From Erythroxylum novogranatense (taxonomy: Eukaryota; Streptophyta; Magnoliopsida; Malpighiales; Erythroxylaceae), in NCBI GenBank assembly GCA_029891385.1, contig CM057225.1:14201498-14265497 (forward strand): 64,000 nt of DNA, in the 5' to 3' direction. The notes under the pieces are model-generated. The model searched no databases. It was not told where the DNA came from and saw only the letters and a program-made list of their open reading frames with translations. A program made the position numbers and the translations under genes. Within the stretch, counting starts at the first letter, position 1, and each line of letters begins with the position of its first letter. This document shows positions 1-11,122 of the stretch, piece by piece.

Positions 1-2
1 CC

Positions 3-447
3 AACACTGACACAAACCGACCAACTAAAGCGAAAAGGAAGATGAGGGACAGTGAAGTGTTAGAAACCATTGTTGACACACTTGCCGTCTGCGGACAACA
101 AGATGTTAGAGTGCACAAATTATTGCAGATGCTATAGAGAGCGGGACAACAAATTCCCACTAGTGACGAGCTTGAGTTTGAGTTTCTCCACCGAAGACGT
201 TGTTACGATTACAATGATCTTCTCGCAGAATCCTCATGCTGGGAATCTTTTTTGGGGTTTAAATGCAGAACAAAAGCAGGCTTATGTGCGGAGGCTCTTA
301 CGTCAAGATCTCTTATTTTATGTTTCTTTCGTCAAGATGTCTGTTAATCTCAACTATTATATGGTCATGTCTGATGATAACTATGTGTGTAACTTAATTT
401 ATTTGTGGTCCTGCCAAGTGATGTTAACTGATGTGATATACTTTTGA
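3..447 (+). pseudogene. Decayed C-terminal part of a transposon-associated ORF
   Basis: Coding-like peptides occur in two frames. From base 3 the frame reads KRKMRDSEVLETIVDTLA and onward, then meets a TAG at about 105. A second frame contains NPHAGNLFWGLNAEQKQAYV followed by RRLL. The closing pattern (WGLNAEQKQAYVRRLL) is reminiscent of the C-terminus of the Myb/SANT-like proteins encoded next to Harbinger transposases, but I cannot prove this from so short a piece. The internal stop and frame change argue that it is broken, unless an intron lies here. It precedes the small RNase H1-N gene on the same strand. Confidence 0.3.
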
Positions 448-564
448 CTGTGTTTGTCTACATGTTTATCAATGATGAATGGTTGTTTTATTAAATATTT
501 AATTTATTTCATTTCTGCACGTTTATGAATGATTAGAGTATGATTCATTTACAGGTACATCACT

Positions 565-930
565 ATGGGCAGATACAACTTCTATGTCGTATTCGTTGGA
601 CGAGAAGTCGAAATTTTCACAAATTGGGATGAAGTTAAATTGGTAACTGAGGGTTATCCTAATGCTAAATTCAAGGGGTTCATGACATTGGTTGAGGCAG
701 AAAATGCTTTTGCCATCGATCAAAATAGGTGCAGTCGCTCAAATGAAGACATTGTTCCTATCGCCAATGACCTCTCATCAATCCCGCATCAATTTTCACT
801 ACCAACAACTGAAGAACCAAATGAAGTTGCTACTTTAAAGCAACAAATGGCTATTTTACAAGCATTGTTACTAATTGCCATTGGAGTAATTTTGGGAAAC
901 ATTATCAACAACATTCTGGACAAATTTTAA
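565..930 (+). CDS. RNase H1 N-terminal (viroplasmin-type) domain protein with C-terminal membrane segment
   Basis: The ORF encodes 121 residues. Residues 5-48 (FYVVFVGREVEIFTNWDEVK through the FKGFMTLVEAENAF stretch) match the small fold found at the N-terminus of eukaryotic RNase H1 and in caulimovirus viroplasmin: YYVVF-G, then W-E--------G-P-A--KGF-----A. That fold binds RNA-DNA hybrids or dsRNA. No RNase H catalytic domain follows. Residues 50-85 are a polar linker, and residues 90-113 (ILQALLLIAIGVILGNII) form one hydrophobic helix, so a tail-anchored protein is plausible. The sequence TTTACAG just before the start looks like a 3' splice site, so an upstream non-coding exon is likely. 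It lies within the Harbinger-like stretch and reads toward its terminus. The domain call is fairly sure; the function is unknown. Confidence 0.65.
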   Translation: MGRYNFYVVFVGREVEIFTNWDEVKLVTEGYPNAKFKGFMTLVEAENAFAIDQNRCSRSNEDIVPIANDLSSIPHQFSLPTTEEPNEVATLKQQMAILQALLLIAIGVILGNIINNILDKF

Positions 931-1500
931 AACTTGAATGTAATTAATGTTTATGAATGCTTAGATGTTTAATTAAATTACTATGTATTAGGATTTCTTG
1001 CTTGTCAAACTTACTTGAACCTATTAAGTAATCAATTATATGAAAGCTTAGATGTTTTATTAAATTATTTTGCCCTAAATAATGTTCATAATAATAATAA
1101 TAATGATAATTAAAAATTAATAATAATACTAATAATAATCATTAAATTATTACCATACCAATGATAATGATGATGACATAATTTTACTTAATATTCATAT
1201 TCATATTAATTTTACTATTTTGTGATTACAAAATTATAATAATCACATAATTATTATTATTGGAGTTGCACATAAACTTCAAATAAATATTTTTACACTT
1301 ATAAAATAACCAATGAATTATATTAACAACAATTACAAAAATTAATATTAATTGTATCAATAATAATTGTTATAAAAATTATAATTAATAAGATAATTAA
1401 TGTTATTAGAGTTGCAAATACACTTAATATAAATATTGACACAATTATGAAATAACCAATGGATTACATCTTTTCAATACATTATACTGCAGGGGCATTT
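931..1500. other. AT-rich non-coding stretch with ATAA/AAT microsatellite
   Basis: No gene is visible. The stretch is very AT-rich, with an imperfect (AAT)n tract around 1,088-1,140. It belongs to the presumed 3' region of the Harbinger-like element. Confidence 0.6.
1257..1470 (+). repeat. Imperfect 68-bp direct repeat
   Basis: The segment starting TTATTGGAGTTGCA (1,257-1,324) recurs as TTATTAGAGTTGCA (1,403-1,470). Both share an internal AAATAACCAATG block. The copies are about 146 bp apart. Such subterminal repeats are common in DNA transposons. Confidence 0.55.
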
Positions 1501-1695
1501 TTGTCATTAAATACTGTTTTTTGTTCTGTGCACTTCAACCAAACACATTTCTGTCCATAGGACGAAGACAATTTTCTCTGTTCTGTCCACCGCAACTAAA
1601 CATCTCACTGTCTTCAATTCTTGTTCTGCTCTATCCTGTCCTGTCCTGTCTTGTCTCGTCCCTGCATGTTGAAGACGCTAACCAAACAGACTATA

Positions 1696-2240
1696 AAAGT
1701 TACCTTCTTATCACTTTAGCTTTTCCTTGATATAGGAGAAGCTTTGAATTTGTATTTATCTCATTTATTTATTTTAATGAATTTCAACTTTTCAAAAAAT
1801 ATTACAAATGTTTTATAATTTTTACTCATATTTAGTTATTATATAAATTTTTTCTAAATAATTAATTAAATTATTTTATAAATAATTAATACAAATTTTC
1901 AATAATTTATAATATTATGAATTTTAAATAATTCTAAATAATTTTAAGATAATAATAAAATATCAATAAAATAAAATATTTGTTAAAAAATTAATTTTAT
2001 ATAATTTTTATGATAATATTCTTATGAAAATAATATCTTAACAATATTATGATAATATTTTATATCTTTTATCTCTTATTTCTAACATTTAATGCTAACT
2101 TATATCGACACTTCCTAAATAAAAGTTTAGTATTGTTTAGAATTTATTTTAATTTTGTTAATCTTTATTTTATTCATTTTAATAATTAAATAAAATTTAA
2201 TAAATAAATATTAGATTCTTATTCTCACCTCTTTGTTATT
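1696..2240. other. AT-rich intergenic DNA
   Basis: Long A/T runs. I see no coding pattern on either strand and no RNA gene. Confidence 0.6.
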
Positions 2241-3720
2241 ATTAAACAAGAATTTCGACAGACTTTAATTGATAAAGCCCAAAGCGTTCGTGCCTTACGT
2301 TTTTGGATCATTAATTAGAATTTAAGACCCAGAGAGTATTTCATCAACTTCACGAGGATTTACATGTCAAGCAAAGTTGGCAGACGAGAATTATTATGGA
2401 TCATTGCCGCAATACCTTGCATACAACAGGTTTTAAGGCCGCCATTGAATATGTTCTTCAAATTGTACTCTCATGAACAACTAAAGAAACTAAATATATG
2501 AGCCCCACAGCGGCTTTCCCTCTTTGATAGGGCGCTGATAATCAACGAAGGAATCCTATTTTTTTAGTCGAAATCTGAAAGCTGAGAGATAAACTGGCAT
2601 TCTTCAAAGCTCTCTTTAACCTAACTCTATTGTTCATCGTCACTTAGTTTCATGACTTTTACAGATGATCACTACTAAGGCGATAGAATTCCGTAGTTTC
2701 ATGACTTTTACAGGTGATCACTTCTCAGGCGATAGAATTCCGTACATCTCAAAATATAACCACCGAGAGAAGCAGATAACAAGGGAAAGAAAACAAGACG
2801 ACTGTCAGCATTATGATTCTGTATCACTTGCATTATGCAAGGTATACCAATGTTGGAGTCCCTCCACAACTGCCCTTTTTCTTGTTGACTTACTTGGTAA
2901 GACAGGATCAAAGAATATGATTGGAGCGTGCAATACTAAAAAGTTTCGACCAAGAAATACAACTTTAACGTTTAATGTCTCAAAAGCAAAGCTGAACAAG
3001 ATAATGATTCAACGACCAAACTACCAAGAAGAAGAATATAGATATTAAATATCTTCAAGAACTGGATTGATTAATGATGCCATGTCTTTAGACCTTTGGG
3101 ACTTCATATACAAAGCGACAACGTTACAGTCGTGAAAATAATGAAGAGATAGCCAGCAATGCAACGTTAGTCTCTGACATATAGAAAGAGTTAAAAAGGG
3201 TCTAGAAATTGCACTCATCAATTTTCCAACAAAAAAGGATAATCATCACTACTAATGAGACATTCAATTTGCCCGAATCCGCCGGCAATTCAACAACCTA
3301 TACCCTCTCAAACATCACGGGACCGACATGAAGGATAATATCCACTCAGACAGATGTGGGTCACACAAAGGGTGGGTTTGAAAGACCACTTTTAGTTGCA
3401 GGTCTTATAAGACACTGCACAAAAAGAAAGGACGAGAACCCGATCAGAAAGTTTATTACCTGATATCTAGCGTAAAGGGAACCTGAAGCTCCCAAACAAT
3501 ACTACCAAAACTCGAAAAAGGCATTGCCTAGAGACCTTTGCACTATACCTGTTAATTTGTTTCAAGTCTTCATAAAGAGTCCCAAACCTTTCCTAATATT
3601 GTTCAGTCTCAAGCAGAGCTATGCTGTCTATCAAATTTACTGCAGCCACACCAATGTCACCACTTTTATTTGGAGGTGTTTAAGACTGTTCGCATCCCAT
3701 CTTGATTTGTAGTCCTCCTC
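2240..3720. other. Decayed or untranslated sequence, no gene identified
   Basis: Short open frames occur on both strands (for example 2,665-3,048 plus and 2,708-2,911 minus), but none matches a family I know. On the minus strand around 3,520-3,680 a peptide including SAKVSRQCLFRVLVVLFGSF looks coding-like yet is flanked by stops, which suggests an old gene fragment. The plus-strand part near 3,270-3,420 has the base composition of a plant intron or untranslated region. It may hold the 5' leader of the gene that starts at 3,752. Confidence 0.35.
2647..2744 (+). repeat. 49-bp tandem duplication
   Basis: Two adjacent copies (2,647-2,695 and 2,696-2,744) each begin GTTTCATGACTTTTACAG and end GCGATAGAATTCCGTA. 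They differ at only a few positions. A local duplication is the simplest reading. Confidence 0.8.
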
Positions 3721-3751
3721 AAGCACCGGAAGATAATTAGACAATTATCTA

Positions 3752-4994
3752 ATGGCTACCACAACCACAGTGTCAAAACCAGTTAAACTTCAAGAGCTTC
3801 TTCAACAGCAGCAAGAACCTTTCATCCTAGAGGCTTACCTTCTAGAAAGAGGGCAGCAAAGAAATGGGTTAATATCAGGAAGTAGCTGCTACTGCTGCTG
3901 TCTTGGGAGTGGAGAAAAGCTCCTGATGTGGTCAGTCGGTTCTGGTCTAAAGCGAGGCAGAAAGGGTATCACCAATTTTCCAAGAATAATAAGAGCAACA
4001 TATAACCGGATCATTTCTATTAATGAGAAGTTGAGAATCAAGAGTTGCAAGCAAAGAGACGAGAAGTGTGATGTCCACAAGGACTTTTGCAAAAACCAAC
4101 AAGCTACGGATTTTGATGAGTTTTCCTCAGCCAGTAGCACAACACTGTTCAATTCATGCTCAGAAAGTGATGCAGAAGAAACAACTTCATTGCAGAAAGA
4201 TCACATGTTCAAAGTTAAAGATTCTTCTCAACAATGTATTCCAACATAGAGAGAGGTAGAAAAACTGAATATTCCCAATCTTTTTCTTCGTTATTGAAGG
4301 GAATATTTGATTATATTTAGTTCTTGATACACCTAAGGAATTACAGACATGGTTCAGTTATCCACATTCAAATAAGCAATATCAAATAGAAAGTTCAAGC
4401 GGCGAGAAATAGAAGATAGACCATTCAGCCCCGCTTCAGTTCTTGAACAGATACTTAATCACAGACTTTCCCTACTTCATGAAGGTTAGCATCTTTCATC
4501 TGCCAAGGAATACAAAAGCTGATACTAATTATTGTAGTTCCTTTTTCTCAACCAGTTCTCTCTAGATGATACATTTCCATTTAGCAGCCACAGACCAAAT
4601 TTGTCAGAATTAGATAAGCAAATTCACCTTAAATCTTCTTTCCGAAAAACATGGGATTCAAACAACTTTTCATCAAACAAAGCAACTCTTGATTGATTGT
4701 GTGTGGGAGATTATTAACAACCAGATAAGAAAGCAGAAGCAACAGGAACATTACAAAAAATACTCGGGGCCACAAGAGCAACAAAAAATCATTAATGAAA
4801 ATACATTCTGCTGGAAAGTATCAGGAGATCTATTTTATTTGAAAAAGTTCTTGGATTTGGATTTTCTGCATTCAGCTAAAGAATGGAGCAAATACCAACG
4901 ACAGAACAAAGACAATGCAACAGGGATCAGAGATAGCATTTCTAAAGAGATCAAGAATGCAACTATCACAGATATTATTCATTTGTTGTCATGA
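3752..4994 (+). pseudogene. Plant-specific DUF4378-like protein gene, probably broken
   Basis: The first segment (3,752-4,249) starts MATTTTVSKPVKLQELL and contains FILEAYLLERG and FSSASSTTLFNSCSESDAEE, a layout I associate with a family of uncharacterised plant proteins that end in a DUF4378 domain. A middle piece (about 4,400-4,485) reads EDRPFSPASVLEQIL and ends at a GT donor. A further exon starts after CTCAACCAG near 4,555. The last piece (to 4,994) reads KQLLIDCVWEIINNQ, then SGDLFYLKKFLDLDFLHSAK and EWSKY, ending IIHLLS, typical of the C-terminal DUF4378 region. Two defects are visible: an in-frame TAG at 4,247-4,249 before the first donor, and a frame break shortly before LLIDCVWE. 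A living gene with a misjudged splice pattern remains possible. Confidence 0.5.
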
Positions 4995-5253
4995 ACCAAT
5001 AGTATGCTTCAAAATTAATTGCTTGTACCTTTTCAATTTGTTTCAGTAAGCTGAAAAGTATCAATTTCACTCATGTCTTCATGATCTATTATAGTACATG
5101 TAATGAAGATAGCATTATCCTTCAGGGCACTAAGATACGATGATGTTTCCACGAACAAAATAAATTAGGCAGGAGTTTCTTCCAGCTAAACGAAACTAAA
5201 CGAATCCATTAACACTTTATTCCTCGTGCTACAATTAGACCCATACAAGAATC
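4995..5253. other. 3' flank of the DUF4378-like gene
   Basis: AT-rich and without an ORF. It probably holds the 3' untranslated region and the Copia insertion site. Confidence 0.4.
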
Positions 5254-5490
5254 TACGAAAATACTGAACAGTTGTATGTCTTTTTTATTTTCATCAATAC
5301 ATAGATACATGTAGATATAGAAATAGAGTTAGCTAATTTAGGAAACTAATATCTGTAAATAATCTTCTAATACATAATCTTCTAATATTTGTACAAAATA
5401 TCATATCTGGTACATGTTATCTGATCTGATTTATTGACTTTTAGGAGTCAATAATATCTTAGCAAATATTCAGCTGGATATTTCCCAATA
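5254..5490 (-). repeat. 3' LTR of the minus-strand Copia element
   Basis: It matches 9,794-10,036 over its length. The terminal dinucleotides have decayed (TA instead of TG on the plus-strand left end, TA instead of CA on the right). Confidence 0.88.
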
Positions 5491-5510
5491 CTCCCTCTCA
5501 AGCTGGCTTG
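5491..5510 (-). other. Polypurine tract of the Copia element
   Basis: On the minus strand the sequence TTGAGAGGGAG directly abuts the 3' LTR, as expected for the plus-strand DNA primer. Confidence 0.7.
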
Positions 5511-8500
5511 TATATGTCTTTCATACCTAGCTTGGTAACTAGATAATTGAACTGCCTCTTGTGTAATCTCTGTGTGAGAATATCAACTACCTGTTGTGAT
5601 GTTGGAATATAGGAAACACAAATTAATCCTTCTTCAATCTTCTCCTTGATAAAGTGCTTGTCAACCTTAACATGTTTTATTCTATCATGAAAAACAAGGT
5701 TGTGAGCAATTGAAATTGTTGCTTTGTTTTTGCAATACACTTTTATAGGAACTGAAATATGAATCTATAGTTCACTAAATACTATTTTAATCCATAAAAC
5801 TTCACAAATTCCATGTACTATTGAACGAAACTCAGCTTCAATACTGCTTCTTGCAACCACACTTTGTTTCTTACTCTTCCAAGTAACCAAATTATCACCA
5901 ACAAATGTGCAATAGGCTGAAATTGATCTTCTATCAGTTGCACTTCCTGCCCAATCGGCATCAGTATAGACTTCGACTTGAAGTTTGTTTTGTTTTCGAA
6001 ACATTACACCTTGTCCAAGAGTTCCTTTTAGATATCATATGATCCTATATATAGCATCCAGATGTTCTTGGCCTGGAGAATGGATAAATTAACTCACTAA
6101 GCTCACAACACAAGCTATATCAGGCCTGGTATGAGACATGTATATCAATCTCCCAACTAGTTGCTGGTATCTCTCCTTATTAATAACATTTTTAGGTTGT
6201 ACTGGTCTAAAATTTACACCAGTTTCAATAAGAGTCTCAACTGCAAGGAAGTATTTCTTTTGGTTTACAAATATTCCATCCTTAGATTTAGCAAACTCCA
6301 TTCCAAGGAAGTATTTAAGGAGTCCGAGATCTTTAATCTCAAATTCTTTGGCTAATCTCTTCTTCAACTCTACTATTTCAGATACATCATTTCCTGTTAT
6401 AATAATGTCATCTACATAAACAATAAGAATAGCTAGCATACCTGTCTTAAACCGTTTGTAAAACATTATATGATCAACCTGACTTTAACAATAGCTGTAA
6501 CCTTTCACAGCCCTTCCAAATCTATCAAACCATGTTTTAGGGGATTGTTTTAGGCCATATAATAATTTCTTTAGTTTGCATACCTTATTTCTCCCACAGG
6601 TATCCTCAAATCCTAAAGATAGGATCATAAATACGTCTTCTTCGAGGTTTTCATTAAGAAATGTATTTTTTTACATCTAATTGATGTAAAGTCCACTCAA
6701 AATTCACAGCCAATGATAGCAGTACCCGAATTGTATTTACCTTTGCAACAGGAGCAAATGTCTCTTGGTAGTCAATACGATATGTCTGAGTGAACCCCTT
6801 AGCAACTAATCTTGCCTTTAGTCTTTCTACACTACCATCAGCCTTAGACTTAGCTAATTTCCAATCTGGATCTTGAAGTGCTTCCTGAATGTTTCTTGGC
6901 ACAAACATGTTAGTGATTTTAGAGATAAATGATTTATGTGTGTGTGGTAGTTTCCCATAAGATAGGTACTTTGATATAGGATGATTAGTGCAAGCCCGTT
7001 TCCCTTTTTTAAATACTATTGGGAGGTAATTATCAACAGAGAGTTCAGTAAAAAAGGGGTAAAGTAGCATAAGGGTTACCTAAAACTGAATTGTTCCCAA
7101 GTTCATTCTTTTAGGGATTTGAGAGGCCATACATTGTAAGTTGTTCTCTACTTCTCAATTGAGTATTCCTCCTAGTATAAACATGAAGCTCATTATTTTA
7201 TTCCTTAAGAACAGATAGTAGTATTTCTCTCCCTATGGTTGAACCAAGATTTCTAGGCATAGACATATTAGAAATAGTATCTTTGGCCTCATTATCAGGA
7301 ATTACATTATGATCAATAATGATAGTGGGTAGGGGTTTAGGAGTAGTGACCCAAAAAAATTTTAGGTCCCTGGAATTCTCCCTCAGAAGGAATTTTTTTA
7401 TATATTATAGGAATGTGACATCCATGGAGACAACAATTTTTCGAGTTAAAGGATTGTAGCACTTATAACCCCCTTGACTAGGAGTATACCCAATAAAAAC
7501 AACTTTTTTAGCTCTTGGATCTAGTTTGGAGTTTCCGTTATTAGAATTGTGGATATATATAGTACACCCAAATACTCGAAGAGGAAGAGTAGAGTGAAGT
7601 CTATTTTTAGGAAAACATTGTTTAAACATATCTAAGGGTATAGCATAATTCAAAATACGGCTAGGCATTCAACTAATTAAGTATGATGTAGTCAAAACAT
7701 CCTCACCTCAAAGATATTTTGGCACATTCATTGTAAACATAATGGATCGAGAGACTTCTAGTAAATGTTTATTTTTCCCTCGACATTACCATTTTGTTGA
7801 GGAGTGTTAACACATATAAATTGGTAGACTATGCCTTTAGACTTAAGAAATTTTCCAAGGGTTTCATTAAAATGCTCGGTAACATTGTTCGAGTGAAGTA
7901 TACCAACGCATGTGTGAAATTGCGCTTCAACCATAGTATAGAAATTTTGAAAGATTTGAGTAACTTCAAAATTTTCACTTATCAAATAGATCCAATATAA
8001 CCGAGTATGATCATCAATAAAAGTCACAAACTATTTTTTTTGGTGAGAGTTTTAACACTGGATGGACCCCAAACATTACTACGAGTTAAGTAAAAAGGTT
8101 TGGAGGGTTGATATGGCTTAGTAAGATAAGAAATCTTATGACTTTTGAATAAAATGCACTTCTCACAATGAAGTTTTGAACAATCCACAAATTCAAACAA
8201 ATGAGGTAAGCCTTTTAAGATAGGAGAAGTTAGGATGTCCTAATCTATTATGCCAAAGTAAAATATGTTCTTTAGTAGGGGTAGAACAAATACTACTTAA
8301 GTCATGAGCTCCTTTATTCTTCAAGTTGCCATCAACGAAATAGTTGAGACCATCTATCAACTTAGCACTACCAATCATCTTCCTCAAAGTTAGTTCCTGA
8401 AATAAACAATATGAGTCGAAGAATGTAATGGTACAATTAAAGTCACGGGCTAATTTGCTCACGGATAACAAATTACATGTTAGTTTTGGAACATGTATGA

Positions 8501-9683
8501 TATATTTAAGACAGATATATGAGGATAGAGTTACTGAACCTTTACCAGCTACAGCAGAAAATGATCCATCTGTTATACGGATCTTTTCATGACTAGAACA
8601 ATGGTCATAAGTATGAAATAAATTAGAAGAACTGGTAATATGGTCAGATGTTCTTGAATCAATGATCCAAGGAGTGAAATTGTATGGAAAGGAACATGAT
8701 AAGGCATTAAAAACATTACCAGTTTGTGCCACTGAAGCATTAGGAGCACTTGACGATTCAGATTTGGGTTTTAGTAGCTTCATAATGTAATTAATCTGCT
8801 CTTGAGAGATCTTTCCAACATCCACCTCACGTGCTGATGGGATTTTCTATGATTCATAATGAGTTGTAGAATTTCCCTTCAACTTATTAAATTTCCCCTT
8901 CATGTGATCCCTTCCAATTTGTATGTTTTTCATGGAGTTTCCAACATGTTTCACAGGTAAGCTATGCTTTATTGCAATACTCATACCATACCCGTGACTT
9001 TTCCTCAACCTTTTTAGTATGACCAGTAGTGTTCCCAGCAACTAATGATGTGTTTTCAATAATAGGTGTAGGATTTCTTTTGCCAAGCATTATAAACCGT
9101 CTACTCTCTTCACGTCAGACTTCTGCAAAGACTTCTCCAATGGTAGGGAGTGGTTGACTCTCAATAATCTTGCCTCTAACCTCATCAAACTCAATATTAA
9201 GTCCAATTAAGAACTTAAAAATTCGGTTATCGTCTACTTTTTTCAAAAATAGTTACAGTCATTGGGAGATTTCCATTCATAGTTATTAAACAAGTCTAAG
9301 TCTTGCCACAAACGTTTCAAAGAATTAAAGTACTTAGTAACACTATCTTCACCTTGAAGAATCTATAGTTGCACATATAATTGGAGCTAATATCCTCCCC
9401 CCATAGAGTTTACCAGCCATATCATCACTATAGAACTTTCAACATCCCATATTCTATGTGTAGCATTATCAGCTGTAGGTTCTCTTTTGTCACTTGTCAA
9501 ATATCCAATCTTGCCTCTACCACAGATGTACATTCTAACTGATTGAAACCAGTGAAAAAAATTCTCTCCATTCAGTTGTATAGTAGTGATCTGAATGGAA
9601 TGAGAATCTGAGATAGTATTATGAGTAGGAGGTGTTTGACAAGTTGAGTTGAGAGATTCACTAACGTCGGACAAGGTTGACAT
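5491..9683 (-). pseudogene. Copia gag-pol polyprotein, broken
   Basis: The reading runs from 9,683 downward. The gag start is at 9,683 (MSTLSDVSESLNST, then TIQLNGENFFHWFQSVRMY). A decayed zinc knuckle lies near 8,930-8,990 (CETCWKLHEK). The protease-like region is near 8,640 (WIIDSRTSDHI, with the usual DSG changed to DSR). A GAG-pre-integrase HNRLGHPNF motif is near 8,220. The integrase core is at 7,758-8,027 (DDHTRLYW, TPQQNG). The reverse transcriptase is at 6,654-7,070 ([17 protein letters not shown]) and 6,089-6,466 (YVDDIIITG). The RNase H is at 5,498-6,004 (VYTDADWAGSATDRRS, with the RSSIEAEFRS stretch). Stops and frame changes separate nearly all of these blocks, so the element cannot make a full polyprotein. 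Confidence 0.88.
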
Positions 9684-9781
9684 AGATTTGTAGGATTAGA
9701 AACAGTAGTTGGTAGCTAGGGTTTAGGTGCTAATATTAGGGACAGTAGGTGGTGGCTAGGGTTTAGAACTGTTCAGGTATA

Positions 9782-9793
9782 GCTCTGATAACA
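9782..9793 (-). other. Primer-binding site of the Copia element
   Basis: TGTTATCAGAGC on the minus strand, one change from the initiator-methionine tRNA complement TGGTATCAGAGC, directly next to the 5' LTR. Confidence 0.8.
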
Positions 9794-10036
9794 TGCGGAA
9801 ATATTGAACAGTTGTATTTCTTTCTTATTTTCATCAGTACATAGATACACGTATATTTAGAAATAGAGTTGGCTAATTTAGGAAACTATTATCTGTACAT
9901 AATCTTCTAACATCTATACATAATCTTCTAATATTTGTACACAATATCAGATCTGATACATGTTATCTGATGTAATTTATTGACTCTTAAAAGTCAATAA
10001 TATCTTAGGAAATATTCAGCTGAATATTTCCTAACA
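9794..10036 (-). repeat. 5' LTR of the minus-strand Copia element
   Basis: It begins TGTTAGG and ends GCA on the minus strand. Its sequence is repeated at 5,254-5,490. Confidence 0.9.
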
Positions 10037-11122
10037 AAACCACATAAAAGACGTCACCATTCATGATAGCCCCCCTGGTAAGTGAAAATAGCTTTTAAAG
10101 CTTCAAGGTAGCTCAGTTAGTGATCCGCAACATTTACACTGGCAATAGTTAAAATTAATAGAGAAATTATTATAATTTTTAATATAGGTAGAGTGTAAAA
10201 TTCACTAATAATAATTGGGCTTGAAATAAATGCAGTGGTAACTAGACTAGGCTGCTAAAATTGAACATCCAGACGAACAATTTAAAAATTAATAATCCAG
10301 ATCAAACTTACCCTGATATCATATTATAATTTTTAATATGGACAGAATATAGAGCCCATTAACAATAATTAAACTTAAGTTAACCATTATCAAAATGACT
10401 AAAACTAATAATTTGAATAGTAAATCCTTACCACTTATAAACCTTTTAATATTTTTATTTTTAGTTAATCTAAGATAATCTTTAACATAAATGAATTTAC
10501 ATCATTCCACATCATTCCTTTTTTCTTTTCGTTTGCATTACGTTTGTGTTAAGTTCCACAACGGCCTACAGCTGAAGTTTCAACGGATATGCCAGTTGTA
10601 AAGCAATTAAAGATTTACATGAATCCAAAGCGCGAATATGGATACGATGTGAAAGCACAAGGAAAATTAACAGAAAACTGGTTGTTATATATAATTTTCA
10701 TCTTTTGTACTTCATTTGATTAATTTATGAAAAGATGTTCCAGGATCATCTATGTTCGCCAACTTCTGATAGCTAAAACACATCTAATCCCACATCAACT
10801 TCATCAAGCACTTGGAATTATTTTAACTATAACACAACAATAACCTTGAAATTTAATTTGGATTTTATTCATGCCAAATAGAAATCAAGATCATCTGATT
10901 TAGTACAATAAGTAAAAGACCACCTTTATATATCCTATTCCAAAGTCTACATGACCAGATTTATCTTGAATACAGCCTTATGTACTAGAAGATGGTGCAA
11001 CTAGCTGAATATATTAAGACAAAACAAACCAGTGCTTCCAGTACATACCATGAACTAGCAGAGAAATGCTTACATTATGCCCAAGCAATTTAAACTAGTA
11101 GTCTCCAAATAGAAAAGGGAAA
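10037..11122. other. AT-rich region holding the PRP40A 3' untranslated region
   Basis: No ORF of interest. Because PRP40A ends at 11,123 on the minus strand, its 3' untranslated region must lie in the right part of this stretch. I could not fix a polyadenylation site. Confidence 0.5.

Larger units (their letters stand above)
1..1695 (+). mobile_element. Right part of a PIF/Harbinger-like DNA transposon
   Basis: The stretch ends near 1,680-1,695 with AACCAAACAGAC. Read on the minus strand this is GTCTGTTTGGTT, close to the GTGTTTGGTT start of the Harbinger element at 49,607. The subterminal sequence (1,500-1,690) has the same flavour in both: repeated CTGTCC/GGACAG motifs followed by a segment resembling AATGACAAAAATGCCCC. 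The left end lies outside the window and no transposase is visible here, so autonomy cannot be judged. The exact terminal base and the 3-bp target-site duplication are not certain. A MITE-like derivative sitting next to unrelated genes is the alternative. Confidence 0.5.
5254..10036 (-). mobile_element. Degenerate Ty1/Copia LTR retrotransposon, full length
   Basis: This 4.8-kb element reads on the minus strand. Its LTRs are 9,794-10,036 (5') and 5,254-5,490 (3'), about 240 bp each, with roughly one difference per ten bases by eye. The 5' LTR begins TGTTAGGAAATATTC and ends CCGCA, and is followed by a primer-binding site TGTTATCAGAGC. A purine tract (TTGAGAGGGAG) precedes the 3' LTR. Flanks are GAATC on the left and AAACC on the right, which could be one 5-bp duplication (GAACC) altered by one transition on each side. 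Domains follow the Copia order gag, protease, integrase, reverse transcriptase, RNase H. The clade is not assigned. Confidence 0.9.

Noticed and set aside
1257..1470. Direct repeats considered as a pair of very short LTRs
   Set aside because: No TG...CA ends, no target-site duplication and no primer site. Better seen as a subterminal repeat.
2665..3048. 127-codon plus-strand ORF considered as a real gene
   Set aside because: No family resemblance, it starts inside a 49-bp duplication, and coding-like shadows occur on the opposite strand. Evidence is too weak.
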